Shown piece after piece: positions 63,802 through 64,000 of a stretch of 64,000 nucleotides of DNA. The stretch is from BOG-931 sp963761525 (lineage in GTDB: Bacteria; Pseudomonadota; Alphaproteobacteria; Rhizobiales; Xanthobacteraceae). The first letter of the stretch is position 1. Every line of letters begins with the position of its first letter. Under the pieces are notes generated by a model. It had not been told where the DNA came from. It searched no databases and worked only from the letters and a program-made list of their open reading frames with translations. The stretch lies in contig CAVXHG010000006.1 of NCBI GenBank assembly GCA_963761525.1, positions 751,813-815,812 of the forward strand. The letters are read 5' to 3'. Made by a program: the position numbers and the translations under genes.

Positions 63802-63976
63802 AGGTCGCCGCCTAAATTACCAAGTCGTGGGGTTTGCCGTCGCTGCGGCGAAGGCCGGCCCGCGCTGGCTTGCCGCGTCATAACCGTATGCCGTATAAGC
63901 ATAGCGGGTAGCGTAAATTCCGATTACTTTGGACGACGGGTCCTCCCTTTTTAGGATCCATCCTCAAGTTCAACTT

Positions 63977-64000
63977 AGCCCCGGCGTCCGCGTCGGGGCT
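63977..64000 (+). terminator. Terminator-like hairpin at the right edge
   Basis: AGCCCCGGCG pairs with CGTCGGGGCT (one G-T pair). The expected T-run would lie beyond the window. Its core resembles the hairpin at 62164. Confidence 0.5.

Overview
The window is GC-rich chromosomal DNA of an alphaproteobacterium of the Hyphomicrobiales, most like the Bradyrhizobiaceae/Xanthobacteraceae. Pointers are the class I lysyl-tRNA synthetase, the ornithine decarboxylase plus homospermidine synthase pair behind a long structured leader, the many NitT/TauT and Bug-type binding proteins, the CoxLMS-type molybdenum hydroxylases, and tiny orphan proteins of types I associate with Bradyrhizobium. I see no prophage, transposase, CRISPR array or recognisable defence island.

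Layout. 0-2.4 kb: a NitT/TauT ABC importer, cut by the left edge. 2.5-11.8 kb: a catabolic cluster with an aspartate-dehydrogenase-like protein, two tandem molybdopterin subunits sharing one FAD and one 2Fe-2S subunit, a cupin, a class II aldolase and a convergent Pht5-like protein. 12-15.8 kb: polyamine genes (speF-like leader, ornithine decarboxylase, GNAT, homospermidine synthase). 15.9-23.2 kb: two paralogous binding proteins, a patatin, an NDH-2 and a second ABC importer without its own binding protein. 23.3-27.1 kb: indolepyruvate:ferredoxin oxidoreductase genes. 27.2-34 kb: chemoreceptor, tRNA-Gly(CCC), hydrolase, DUF3311/symporter pair and SCO. 35-40.2 kb: a MocR regulator convergent with a four-gene catabolic operon. 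40.3-50.9 kb: glycosyltransferase, lysK, TauE, S24 repressor, pyrD, GST, SDR and a GDCCVxC protein. 51-54.8 kb: a DyP-peroxidase encapsulin operon beside a His-rich exported protein and CopC. 55-58.2 kb: methyltransferase, gloB, DUF985 cupin and Gfo/Idh. 58.5-64 kb: a gene-poor tail of very small proteins and hairpins.

A dominant oddity is base-level: about two dozen sites break otherwise intact genes, including the normally essential lysK. At nearly every site the break disappears if two (twice three) alternative bases of one wobble position have both been written into the sequence. I therefore read these genes as intact in the organism and the frameshifts as a consensus artefact of mixed alleles. 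No wholly unknown multi-gene system could be shown. The most interesting real biology is the encapsulin operon with an in-frame amber codon near the DyP start, the double-CoxL cluster, the speF-like leader and the small-protein tail.
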